A stretch of DNA of 45,330 bases from positions 1 through 45,330 of the forward strand of contig JAGVWK010000031.1 in the NCBI GenBank assembly GCA_018304295.1. The letters are read 5' to 3'. The translations under genes were made by a program, and so were the position numbers. Shown here piece after piece: positions 1 through 7,810 of the stretch. A model generated the notes under the pieces. It saw only the letters and a program-made list of their open reading frames with translations. It was not told where the DNA came from and ran no database searches. Numbering within the stretch: position 1 is the stretch's first letter; every line of letters begins with the position of its first letter. Source of the stretch: Microcaldota archaeon. GTDB lineage: Archaea; Micrarchaeota; Micrarchaeia; Anstonellales; Anstonellaceae.

Positions 1-245
1 CAAAACGCATGGTTTACTCGTGCGAGGCTGACAGAGAATATGCAGAAGAGCCAGGGTTTCTTGGCTTTGCTGAACAGACTAAAATAAGCAGCCTCAATCT
101 TGTGCAGGAACAGCGATTTTTCTATCATTTCGATTACGGGGAAAATTGGTACTTTGAAATCAGTGTGGCTAGAATCGGACCCGCACTGGAAACGCCTGCG
201 CCCAAGGTGCTGAGGCGGAACAAAAATATGCCAGCGCAATATTGA
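1..245 (+). CDS. pRiA4b ORF-3-like protein, C-terminal part (5' truncated by window edge)
   Basis: The reading frame is open from the left edge (frame of base 3) to a TGA at 243-245, so the gene starts outside the window; the ATG at 9 is probably internal. The end has the pattern typical of plasmid pRiA4b ORF-3-like proteins: an aromatic stretch with YHFDYGENWYFEISV, then a Pro/Ala-rich turn and a terminal PAQY. The biochemical role of that family is not known; members often sit next to mobile or defence genes, and here the next genes are a restriction-type pair on the opposite strand. The family call rests on motif resemblance only. Confidence 0.6.
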   Translation, partial: KRMVYSCEADREYAEEPGFLGFAEQTKISSLNLVQEQRFFYHFDYGENWYFEISVARIGPALETPAPKVLRRNKNMPAQY

Positions 246-287
246 AGGCAAAGTTGTGGCTCAGAAGTTATTCGCCATTTTTCATTG

Positions 288-343
288 TGTCGTAATTTGT
301 TTCGCTCATTACGACAGCTGAAAAAAATCCTTTTGGATTTTTT
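288..343. terminator. Tandem inverted repeats between convergent genes, likely bidirectional terminator
   Basis: Two perfect inverted repeats fill the space between convergent genes. The first has arms TGTCGTAA (288-295) and TTACGACA (309-316). The second is a tight hairpin with arms AAAAAATCC (322-330) and GGATTTTTT (335-343) and a TTTT loop, which gives a U-rich 3' end on both strands. Position and shape suggest transcription termination for both neighbours; termination itself is inferred. Confidence 0.55.
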
Positions 344-349
344 CATACC

Positions 350-1216
350 TCAACCGCCTTCTTTGACATGCTCTAGCCATTTTTTTGTTTTTTCCATTAA
401 TAAATTTTGAGAACTCGCGCTAAGGTTATACATCATCTGAGCTAATGTAAAGCTAGGGTATGTTTTCCTGTTCCTTACTGCGTCAGAGGCAGATATCAAT
501 AATTCAAGCGCATTCTTTACATCTGCTTCGGCGTTTAAACTGATAGCCAAAGCGCTTAATGAGTGTAGCCATCCTATATTCTGCGAGTTTATAGAGATTG
601 ATTGGGATTCCTTGAACGTCGGATTTTCTCCAAGCCCGCGTGTTGTCGGATCCAATAACGTGGGATTTAATGCTGCGCAAACCTCACAAAACTTCTCCCA
701 GAATTTTGCAGCTTCTCTATCTGAATTCGATATCAACCTTTGCTCCATTGTGCTCTTTAGCAATTCAACATCCGCATCATCAAATGGAATGTTTTTTCTA
801 TGTGCTCCGATGCGCAAAATTATTTTCTTATTATAACTTGCAAATTCAAATGGGTGCTCAGCGCGATTAATTGAAATTATGACGTAATTTTTATCGTGGG
901 ATGAATGTTCATCTATGATTATTTTATCATTGATTTTGGATAAGTTGTTTTTCTTCCACTGTTCTGTGTTCTCCCACGAGTGTCCATCAATCCACTTTTT
1001 TGTCTTCGGCAAATCTCCGGTTTCTATTATAAGATAACCGCCGAGACTATTATAGAATGAGATTACCTCGGTGATAAAATCTTCAGAATCTGGGATGCCG
1101 TCTTGGGGTTGTTTTAATTCGTAAAACTGGTTCTCTTCCCCTGTTTTGGCATTATCCGAATTGAGCTTGGCCTTTAGTTCCTCTAATGTTGGCCTGATTC
1201 CGTTTGTGGCATTCAT
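350..1216 (-). CDS. AlbA_2/Schlafen-type DNA-binding domain protein
   Basis: A 288-residue protein. Residues 28-65 carry the AlbA-2 (Schlafen AlbA-like) signature: an FYELKQ stretch, then ITEVISFYNSLGGYLIIET. The C-terminal half, from about residue 160, is helical and not recognised. AlbA-2 domains bind DNA or RNA and are common in regulators and defence-associated proteins. Its ATG overlaps the stop of the upstream type IIG enzyme by 4 bp (1213-1216), so the two are translationally coupled and probably act together. Role in restriction, regulation or immunity is inferred from this coupling. The region is somewhat richer in A+T than the neighbouring core genes, in keeping with an accessory block. 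Confidence 0.6.
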   Translation of the reverse strand: MNATNGIRPTLEELKAKLNSDNAKTGEENQFYELKQPQDGIPDSEDFITEVISFYNSLGGYLIIETGDLPKTKKWIDGHSWENTEQWKKNNLSKINDKIIIDEHSSHDKNYVIISINRAEHPFEFASYNKKIILRIGAHRKNIPFDDADVELLKSTMEQRLISNSDREAAKFWEKFCEVCAALNPTLLDPTTRGLGENPTFKESQSISINSQNIGWLHSLSALAISLNAEADVKNALELLISASDAVRNRKTYPSFTLAQMMYNLSASSQNLLMEKTKKWLEHVKEGG

Positions 1217-4113
1217 TCAATCGCCTTCTGGATTATCTTGCGCTCTTCGGGGATTATTCCATAAATGTCAAAAACGAGGGAGTCAATTTCTGCTTCAAGC
1301 CTTGCGGTGCCAGCATTTGCATCCTTCTTTTTGAGCTTGAGAATTTCCTTCACCTTGTCGGTTATCTTTTCAGCGAGAGCTTCTTCCTTCTTGTTGGAAG
1401 GAAGTTTTATTGGGAAATCTTCAATTTGTGTTGTGCGCAATTCTATATACCCGCTTTGCATGTGGGTTGAAAAAAATAATACTTGCGCATAGAATGATAA
1501 CAGAGTGGAGTTTATAAGAGCAGCCAAATATTCATTCTGCGCTTTTTCTTTTGATTGGACCACGTAAGTCGTGTTGACTGCGGCTACTGAACCATTACTA
1601 ATCCCTGCTGTTGGCCGCAGGCAGAGTTTTTTCATTAGAATGTGTGGTTCATCTGGCGTATCCTTTTGAGATTTGGCGATTACCCGTTGGGAAGATTTAA
1701 CAAAAAACGGAGAAATGTTCTCGTTACTGACTACTTCGATATAACCCTCTCTAAAAATTTCAGCTTTTTGCTCCAGAGAATTCTTTTCTATAATTGCTGC
1801 GCTTGTTGCTTTGGGCCGGTATACAGTTAAGACGCGCGGCAACCTAGATAATTTTTTGACTAATTCAAATTCTTTCCGCGAGCCGATATATGGTATGATT
1901 GAATTGTATAAACTTGTGATTTCAACAGGGGAGATTGCGATTTTTGGTATTGTTCCGTATTTTAACTGGGCGACATCGTCTATTCTTAGAAGGGCAACAT
2001 TACTGTTCTCTGGATTATCTTTTTTCAATACGAAGATTATTGGGTATATGGAGGCAGAAAACCAAGAAATGGCTGAAGTGTCCAAAATTTGTTCAATGGT
2101 GGAATTTTTTAATATAAATCTCCGTAGTTTAACAGCATAATCATTTGCAAGAAGTTTATTTGAAACAATATAGCTTATTCTGCCTTTATCTCTTAACAAG
2201 TCATAACCGAGCTTTACAAACGGAATAAAAAGATCGAACTGACCCGCAATGACTTCGGAGTAAACAGCCAGAATTTTTCTTTTTGTTATTTCCTGTTCAT
2301 GTGTCCTGACGTAAGGCGGATTCCCGACAACAAAATCGTATTTCTTCTTTTTCAGCCCGTCGCTTGCGTCCTTGTCTTTCGCAAGGCTTTTGCCAGTTGC
2401 TCCGTAAAACTCAGGAAGGCTTGATTGCGATTGGGCAGGCTCAAGTGAGTCTGTTTCGTAAATTTGGAAGCGCGGCACCTTGAAGGCGTTATTGGCTTTG
2501 GCGGCTTTTGTGTAAAGGTCTATTATCTGGAAGAGCAGGTTCATTTCCGTAATGCTCACTGCAAACGGGTTTATGTCAAAGCCATGTATGTGCATCCCTA
2601 CGGAGGTTACTATCTCCTCGCACTCTTTTGGAGTGAGCCGCTCATAAACATCAGCCCATTTTTTGTTGTCAAGGGCTTCTTTGGGGGTGGCTTTGCCGAA
2701 TTTCACTGCTTGGCGCGCAATAAGCCGTCGCGCAGCGCGCACAAGGAAGCCGCCTGAGCCGCAGGCAGGGTCTATCAGCTCCTTGTTTTCTATTGCTTTG
2801 GACGGAACATACTCAACAGAGTCAAGGATGTAATCAACGACTTCGTCAGGAGTGTAAAATTCACCGAGCTTTTTCCTCTCTTCCTTGGGCAGGTATTTCT
2901 CGTACAATTTCCCCAGTATGTCCCGGTCTACTTTTGAGAAATTGAATTGATTGAAAAACCACAGTACTTTGTTTAGGACCTTGTCAAGCTCCCCGTCCCC
3001 GCTTTCATACCAGTCAAGGGGATTGTTTTTCTCGTAAAAGTGGCTGTAGATATTCTTGGCACCGCCATAGGAAAACTGCACTATTTGCTTGAAAACGCTC
3101 GTGTCCCCAAGCACGGGCTCATGTAGCTGTTCACGCAGGCGCTCAATGCCGCCATTGCATATTTTCTTGCTAAGCAGCCCCTTGTCCTCGCAAATGCGTA
3201 TGAAAAGCAGCCTGTTAAGGAGCAAATATACGGACTCTTGACAGAAAACGTGCTTGTTTTCCTCTTCCTTGTCGTCAGGGCGGTTGGAAACGGCTTTCCA
3301 ATAATGATAGCCCAGAAATGAGGCATATTGCTTGTATTTCGCCTCGGCACCCATGTCAACTCTGGCAAGCTCGTCCTTCTTTCTCCGGCTGGTTCCGGTG
3401 AGTATCCCTTCAACCTCGTCTTTTATCTGTTTGTACTGAGCGTAGCCCGCATAGTATTCATCAAAAGCGGCATAAGTGTAGCGGCGCAGAAGGTCGTTTG
3501 AGATGTATTTTAGCTGCTCAATGAGCTTCTCAAATCCGGCTTCTTCGGAAACGTCAATTTTCGCGTAATATTCGTCAAAATGAGCATATTTTGCCTCGCT
3601 CCATACCTGCTGCTTTGCGATGCTTCCAAGAAATAGGACTTGCTCCGTTTCCTTTGTGGTGAGTTTTTCTTCGCTTGCCCTTTTTGCCTCAACAATCGCC
3701 TTGATGTCCAAATCAACTTTCAGTATGCGCCCATGCGCCATAATTTCCCAAAGCAGGATGCGATAACCGTTCGTAAGCCCGATAAAGCGTGTTGAGGCAT
3801 CGGCGTATTTGCCCGCCTGTTCGCGCCATTTTTCAGCATCAAGGTTTTCATTCGGGCGCTTTGTCTCTATAACGACCGCCCTGTTTTTATTCTCATCCAG
3901 AAGGGTAATGTCCGTCCTTCCCCTTTCAAATGCGTATTCGCTGCCTTGGTAGCCCAGAACGCCCTCCACGAAATACTTTGCAAACCTTGGGCTGAAGTCG
4001 TGCTCGTGGCTGTCAAAAGTTATCTCCTCGTTTATCTTCTTGAAGGAACGGAGGGATATTTCAGTAAAACTGGCGTTTAGCTTCTGTGCCATAATACCCG
4101 TTATGGTATCCAT
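1213..4113 (-). CDS. Type IIG restriction-modification enzyme (nuclease plus N6-adenine methylase)
   Basis: A single polypeptide of about 966 residues that should cut DNA and methylate adenine. The N-terminal part holds a PD-(D/E)xK-type nuclease: a TDITLL aspartate near residue 68, then VVIETK with Glu 83 and Lys 85. The methylase core follows: GEFYTPDEVVDYI near residue 413, S-adenosylmethionine motif DPACGSGGF near 448 and catalytic NPPY near 597. The C-terminus (IDSLVFDIYGI) resembles the target-recognition domain of Eco57I/TaqI-like enzymes. I chose the ATG at 4113; the frame is open to 4158, and another ATG lies at 4092. It overlaps the AlbA-domain gene by 4 bp. All catalytic motifs look intact. 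The DNA target cannot be read from the sequence. Confidence 0.88.
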   Translation of the reverse strand: MDTITGIMAQKLNASFTEISLRSFKKINEEITFDSHEHDFSPRFAKYFVEGVLGYQGSEYAFERGRTDITLLDENKNRAVVIETKRPNENLDAEKWREQAGKYADASTRFIGLTNGYRILLWEIMAHGRILKVDLDIKAIVEAKRASEEKLTTKETEQVLFLGSIAKQQVWSEAKYAHFDEYYAKIDVSEEAGFEKLIEQLKYISNDLLRRYTYAAFDEYYAGYAQYKQIKDEVEGILTGTSRRKKDELARVDMGAEAKYKQYASFLGYHYWKAVSNRPDDKEEENKHVFCQESVYLLLNRLLFIRICEDKGLLSKKICNGGIERLREQLHEPVLGDTSVFKQIVQFSYGGAKNIYSHFYEKNNPLDWYESGDGELDKVLNKVLWFFNQFNFSKVDRDILGKLYEKYLPKEERKKLGEFYTPDEVVDYILDSVEYVPSKAIENKELIDPACGSGGFLVRAARRLIARQAVKFGKATPKEALDNKKWADVYERLTPKECEEIVTSVGMHIHGFDINPFAVSITEMNLLFQIIDLYTKAAKANNAFKVPRFQIYETDSLEPAQSQSSLPEFYGATGKSLAKDKDASDGLKKKKYDFVVGNPPYVRTHEQEITKRKILAVYSEVIAGQFDLFIPFVKLGYDLLRDKGRISYIVSNKLLANDYAVKLRRFILKNSTIEQILDTSAISWFSASIYPIIFVLKKDNPENSNVALLRIDDVAQLKYGTIPKIAISPVEITSLYNSIIPYIGSRKEFELVKKLSRLPRVLTVYRPKATSAAIIEKNSLEQKAEIFREGYIEVVSNENISPFFVKSSQRVIAKSQKDTPDEPHILMKKLCLRPTAGISNGSVAAVNTTYVVQSKEKAQNEYLAALINSTLLSFYAQVLFFSTHMQSGYIELRTTQIEDFPIKLPSNKKEEALAEKITDKVKEILKLKKKDANAGTARLEAEIDSLVFDIYGIIPEERKIIQKAIE

Positions 4114-4240
4114 GCTGTCTTTTTTAAGCTTAATCAAAGGGACTTTCCAGTGGCACAAGGGCGAATTGTTCTGTTTTTTCTTCCGTTATACGCCTTGTTT
4201 TTATACTTTTTTTGCGAATGCCTGTAAACGAGGTGGGAAC

Positions 4241-4843
4241 ATGGCAGAACGCACAATAAAGCCATTGCAATACAAGGAACTTGAAGGGCTGTCTGAAAAG
4301 CAGATTGCGCAGCACCATGACGTGCTGTATGCGGGTTACGTGAAAAAGACAAACGAGATACGCCTTGCGCTTGCGAACGTGGATTTGGCAAGCACGAATG
4401 CGACTTTCTCTTCTTTGAGGGAACTCAAGGTGGAGGAGACTTTTGCGCTTAACGGCGTGAAGCTGCACGAGAGCTATTTTGACAATTTAGGCGGCAAGGA
4501 GGCTGCGGCAGGCACTGTAAAGGACTGGATTGCAAGGGACTTTGGCTCTTATGAGAAATGGGAGGCACAATTCCGCGCGCTTGGGGTTGCATCAAGGGGC
4601 TGGGTAGTGCTTGCATTTGACTTGGAGGAGGGGATGCTCTACAACTTCATTGCGGACATACACAATCAGGGCGGGATATGGGGTGCGGTGCCAGTCTTAG
4701 TGCTTGATGTCTACGAGCATGCGTATTTCATAGATTATGCCACAAACCGCAAGGCATACATAGACGCATTTTTCAAAAACATAAAATGGCAGGAATGCAA
4801 CGAAGTAATTAAAAGGTATAAGCTCGAACAATTCAGAAAGTAA
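4241..4843 (+). CDS. sod: Fe/Mn superoxide dismutase
   Basis: Converts superoxide to oxygen and hydrogen peroxide. The 200-residue length fits the Fe/Mn family. The four metal ligands are visible: His25 (AQHHD), His76 (KLHES), Asp156 and His160 (DVYEHAY); the active-site tyrosine Tyr33 is also present. The usual KHH after the first ligand is replaced by VLY, a second-shell change. The frame is open further upstream, but the ATG at 4241 is preceded by a GAGGTGG ribosome-binding site at 4230-4236, and the protein begins as expected there. A TATA-like TTTTTATACTTT lies near 4197-4208. It is probably transcribed with the next gene, 23 bp downstream. Whether it uses Fe or Mn cannot be told from sequence. 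Confidence 0.93.
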   Translation: MAERTIKPLQYKELEGLSEKQIAQHHDVLYAGYVKKTNEIRLALANVDLASTNATFSSLRELKVEETFALNGVKLHESYFDNLGGKEAAAGTVKDWIARDFGSYEKWEAQFRALGVASRGWVVLAFDLEEGMLYNFIADIHNQGGIWGAVPVLVLDVYEHAYFIDYATNRKAYIDAFFKNIKWQECNEVIKRYKLEQFRK

Positions 4844-4866
4844 GGCGGTATTTTAAGGGGCGGGCA

Positions 4867-5253
4867 ATGAGAAAAGAAGACGAGATACGCAAAAAATTGC
4901 AGGAGGTAATTGCTGCAAACTCAAAAAGGCGCCTGCCCTCCCCTGAGAGAATTGACATAATGAACGGGCTTTCTTTTTTGCTGCAAAGGGGAAAATACGA
5001 GACGCTTCGCGATTGGGAAACGCGAAAGGCAGAAGTGAACAGGATTGCGGCTACTTTTGACAACAGTGATTATCGGTACCGCTATTGCAGGCGTGGCTTG
5101 CGCGGCGAGCGGATATATGACGAGAAATTTGAGTCCAACGGATGGGTGCTGGCTGCGTATGCGTGGGCATTGCAGATAAGCGACCCGGTTGAAATGACGC
5201 TTCTTGCATATGAGCTTAACAGAAGGAAAAAGCTCATGAAATTATCTAAATAA
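4867..5253 (+). CDS. Hypothetical protein, 128 residues
   Basis: Not recognised. It is a charged, Arg/Lys-rich, soluble protein without signal peptide or membrane segment. Residues 1-45 look helical; the middle has an aromatic/basic stretch (YRYRYCRRGLRGERIYDEKF) and the end is again helical and basic. A GGGGCGGG ribosome-binding site precedes the ATG. The gene lies 23 bp behind superoxide dismutase and may be co-transcribed with it, but nothing in the sequence ties it to oxidative stress beyond position. Confidence 0.6.
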   Translation: MRKEDEIRKKLQEVIAANSKRRLPSPERIDIMNGLSFLLQRGKYETLRDWETRKAEVNRIAATFDNSDYRYRYCRRGLRGERIYDEKFESNGWVLAAYAWALQISDPVEMTLLAYELNRRKKLMKLSK

Positions 5254-5285
5254 GGGAAAAATAAAAAAGAAAGAAAAGAAAGGAG

Positions 5286-5741
5286 TTACTTGCACTCCCC
5301 TTCCTTGCAGCCCGTGAACAGCACTGAATCAAGGGAGTATTTGCCTGCGCAATTAAACGCCATTGAAAGGGACATTGCAAGCATCACAAGGTCAAGCTCC
5401 ATCCTGCCAAGTGGCTGGCCTGCGGATATTTTCGTTGTCCAAAGCGCAACAGCCATTACGCAAGCAAGAAGGATGCCCGCCACCTGCGTTCCGATGCCAA
5501 GCAGCATTGCCAAGCCCCCAAAGAACTCAACGCCGCCCACAAAGGGAGCCATGAGCCCCGGAGCAGGTATTCCGATGCTGCCAAAAAACTGCGCAGTCCC
5601 GTCAAGCCCAGTGAGCTTTGCGTACCCGTGTGCAATGAACACCACCGCAAGCCCCAGCCTTATGAAAAGCGGGGAGAGGTCCCAGAATTTGCATTGCAAG
5701 TCGCACAGCAAATTTGAATGTTTTTTGTTTTCGTTTTTCAA
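5286..5741 (-). CDS. DoxX family membrane protein
   Basis: A 151-residue integral membrane protein with about four hydrophobic helices. It has the DoxX pattern: PLFIRLGLAVVFIAHGYAKL near residues 24-43, a GxxFFGSIGIPAP stretch near 52-62, then GGVEFFGGLAMLLGIGT. DoxX-like proteins occur beside quinone- or thiosulfate-linked redox enzymes and in oxidative-stress units; the exact reaction is uncertain for most of them. Here it lies 46 bp downstream of a UbiA prenyltransferase on the same strand, so a link to lipid quinones is plausible. The C-terminus carries a short Cys motif (CKEGECK) at the membrane edge. Confidence 0.8.
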   Translation of the reverse strand: MKNENKKHSNLLCDLQCKFWDLSPLFIRLGLAVVFIAHGYAKLTGLDGTAQFFGSIGIPAPGLMAPFVGGVEFFGGLAMLLGIGTQVAGILLACVMAVALWTTKISAGQPLGRMELDLVMLAMSLSMAFNCAGKYSLDSVLFTGCKEGECK

Positions 5742-5787
5742 TAAACCACCCGTGTCCTGATTTTTTATGCATGCTTTTTATGCGTTC

Positions 5788-6678
5788 CTATAACAGCAGC
5801 CCGATGCAGCAGAGCAGGGCCCCCCAGTTGAGCGCGCTTATGCAGCCCTCAAGTGCAAGCGGATAGTTGCCCTTTTTTATCTGGGAAAAAGCCCGGGCAT
5901 ATGGGTATATGCCTGCGATGCCAAGAAGCGCAAGGCTTGAGGAGGAAACGTATGCGACAAGGAGCGCCCCTGCCCCGGCTATTAGGCTTATTTTGAGCAC
6001 TAGGACTGTTGCTTGCAAGCCACACACGGTTGTGAGCGTGCGCTTTGCACAGCGGCGGTCTATTTGCTCGTCAGGCAGTTGCGCTGCAAGCAGTATGTTT
6101 GAAACAAGCGCACCCACAAAAATTGAAATCGGCCAGCCAAGAGTGCTAAAAGAGCCTGCCTGCACAAAATACACCGTTTGCACAAGCAGCGGGCCCATCC
6201 CTATGAAAGTTGCAATCTCGCCAAGGGGGAAATTGTAGGAAAGGCGCAGCTGGGGGGCGGTGTAGAAAAATCCAATAAGCATTCCTGCAAAGCCCAGAAG
6301 GAAAACCCACCAGCCCACTATGCTGCCCAGAAGCGCAAAAATGGAGAGGGAAACGGCAAAGCAGGCAAGGAAAAGCGCAAGTATCTGCCTTTGGGTGAAA
6401 AGCTTGTTCTGTATTGCAAAGCTGCCCCCTGTGGGGCCTGTTTTTTTCCTTGGGAAATTGCTGAATTTATGGTCAAAGTAGTCGTTTGCAACGTTTGTGC
6501 CAAGGTGCGCAAAAATAACGCCAAATGCCGCCAGCAGGAAAAGATGCGGGCGGAAAACGCCTTCGCTTATGGCAAGCGCGCCGGCAACAAGCGCTGGCAT
6601 GAGGCTTGCGCCAAGGAAGGGCGCGCGCGTCGCTATTATGAGCTTTTGGAACAAATCCATTTCATCACTTTGGCGCAT
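5788..6678 (-). CDS. UbiA family prenyltransferase, MenA-like
   Basis: A polytopic membrane enzyme of 296 residues expected to attach a polyprenyl chain to an aromatic acceptor. Both Asp-rich metal/diphosphate motifs are present: NVANDYFDHK near residues 62-71, and LPDEQIDRR in the middle of the protein. The HLGTNVANDYFDH form is closest to MenA (1,4-dihydroxy-2-naphthoate prenyltransferase). No other menaquinone gene is visible here, so the acceptor is uncertain. Start at 6678; an ATG at 6660 is an alternative and gives an N-terminus closer to relatives. The gene is divergent from a flavodoxin-fold quinone reductase and followed by DoxX, a grouping that fits quinone metabolism. Confidence 0.82.
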   Translation of the reverse strand: MRQSDEMDLFQKLIIATRAPFLGASLMPALVAGALAISEGVFRPHLFLLAAFGVIFAHLGTNVANDYFDHKFSNFPRKKTGPTGGSFAIQNKLFTQRQILALFLACFAVSLSIFALLGSIVGWWVFLLGFAGMLIGFFYTAPQLRLSYNFPLGEIATFIGMGPLLVQTVYFVQAGSFSTLGWPISIFVGALVSNILLAAQLPDEQIDRRCAKRTLTTVCGLQATVLVLKISLIAGAGALLVAYVSSSSLALLGIAGIYPYARAFSQIKKGNYPLALEGCISALNWGALLCCIGLLL

Positions 6679-6689
6679 TGCCTTAATAT

Positions 6690-6740
6690 CAACGTTATAA
6701 TAGCATCGTTATATTTAAATATGTATTTGGGGCATATATG
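6690..6740. promoter_or_regulatory. Divergent promoter region, UbiA / quinone reductase
   Basis: The 76-bp spacer between divergent starts is very A+T-rich. A near-palindromic ATATTTAAATAT lies at about 6711-6722, and TTATAAT at about 6694-6700 and CATATAT at 6733-6739 are further TATA candidates. The central box could serve both directions. Individual box assignment is inferred from spacing to the starts. Confidence 0.45.
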
Positions 6741-6754
6741 GAAGAGGGGATGGG

Positions 6755-7396
6755 ATGGACCTTATAGTATATGCGCACCCTGATGCGCACGATAGCCACA
6801 ATGCGGCAATAAAAAGGCACGTTGAGGAAAACCTCAAGGGCAGGGGGAAAGAGTACGAAACAATAGATTTGTATGCGGAGGGGTTCAACCCGCTTCTAAG
6901 CGCGCAAGCGGCAATCGGCAAGGGAGAGCCTGACGGGCTTGTGGAAAAATATCAGGGTAAAATAGCAAAAAGCGAAAGGCTTATTTTCATATTCCCGATA
7001 TGGTGGTATGCGCCCCCTGCAATACTGAAGGGGTTCTTTGACAGGGTTTTCACTGCGGGCTTTGCATATAATTTCAGGAAAGAGCCCTCAATGCCAAAGG
7101 CACTGCTGCCACTGATAAAGGCGTGCGCGTCTCAAAAGGCTTGCTATGGGATGTTTTTGAAGCAGCTTCCGGTGGAGCAAAAGCTCGTTGGCAAAAGCGC
7201 AGTGGTGATAAACACCTTTGGGGGCAATGACATAGGGTATGAAATGTTCGGCAGCGCCCCGGAGTATACGGTGGACAAGGCTGTGCTTAACTTTTGCGGC
7301 GTTATGGACGTGAAAAGGGTGCACTGGTTTGAGGCGCGCGGGAGCGTTGAGATTCCAATTAAAGTAAGGGAAGAAATAGATGCTGCGCTTGCCTGA
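6755..7396 (+). CDS. Flavodoxin-fold NAD(P)H:quinone oxidoreductase
   Basis: A 213-residue soluble flavoprotein of the NQO/MdaB/KefF group, expected to reduce quinones by two electrons with NAD(P)H. It starts with the typical DLIVYAHPDAHDSHNAAI phosphate-binding region and has the flavin-contact motif FPIWWYAPPAILKGFFDRVF near residues 82-101, then AYNF. A GGGGATGGG ribosome-binding site precedes the ATG. It is divergent from the UbiA prenyltransferase, so a natural quinone substrate made with that enzyme is a reasonable inference. No truncation or missing motif is seen. Confidence 0.85.
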   Translation: MDLIVYAHPDAHDSHNAAIKRHVEENLKGRGKEYETIDLYAEGFNPLLSAQAAIGKGEPDGLVEKYQGKIAKSERLIFIFPIWWYAPPAILKGFFDRVFTAGFAYNFRKEPSMPKALLPLIKACASQKACYGMFLKQLPVEQKLVGKSAVVINTFGGNDIGYEMFGSAPEYTVDKAVLNFCGVMDVKRVHWFEARGSVEIPIKVREEIDAALA

Positions 7397-7469
7397 GCAC
7401 AAGCAAACCACTGCCTAGAAGCCACTTGCGCCTGCCTTGAATGCATGCGCGCATTGCTACATGGCATTG

Positions 7470-7778
7470 CTATATGGTTTGCGCTTTTGCCCATTTTGCG
7501 TATTTTTCGTTTGCATCTGCGCTTGTTTGTAATATGCACGGAAGTTCGTATGGGTGCAGCCTTTCAATTTCCTTTTTTGCCTTTTTTGCGCTTGCAGGGG
7601 TTGTTTTTGCAATGAGCACATATTCTTTTTGCTTTTGCAGCTTTCCCTTCCAGCGGAACATGCTTGTGCTTTGGAAAACGTTTGCGCATGCTATTAGCTT
7701 CTTGTGAATGAGGCAGGCTGCTGCCTGCAGTGCTGTTTTTTCGGACGGGAAGGGAACGTAAAGAAGTGTTAGTTGCAT
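7470..7778 (-). CDS. cutA: CutA1 divalent-cation tolerance protein
   Basis: A 102-residue member of the CutA1 family, small trimeric ferredoxin-like proteins linked to copper and divalent-metal tolerance. Family hallmarks: the central FRWKGKLQKQKEYVLIAKT stretch (residues 41-59) and HPYELPCIL near 75-83. The N-terminus reads LLYVPFPSEKTA rather than the more usual VxxTxxS form. A TATA-like TTAAATATA (complement of about 7799-7807) lies roughly 26 nt upstream of the ATG, which suggests a leaderless or short-leader transcript. It is a single gene between a convergent quinone reductase and the nitrilase-like gene on its own strand. Confidence 0.88.
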   Translation of the reverse strand: MQLTLLYVPFPSEKTALQAAACLIHKKLIACANVFQSTSMFRWKGKLQKQKEYVLIAKTTPASAKKAKKEIERLHPYELPCILQTSADANEKYAKWAKAQTI

Positions 7779-7810
7779 GGGAGAATGGGGCAGGCAGGGT
7801 ATATTTAAGC

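Noticed and set aside
4040-4240. N-terminal extension of superoxide dismutase from 4040
   Set aside because: It overlaps the type IIG gene start on the other strand, has no family match, and ATG 4241 has a good ribosome-binding site.
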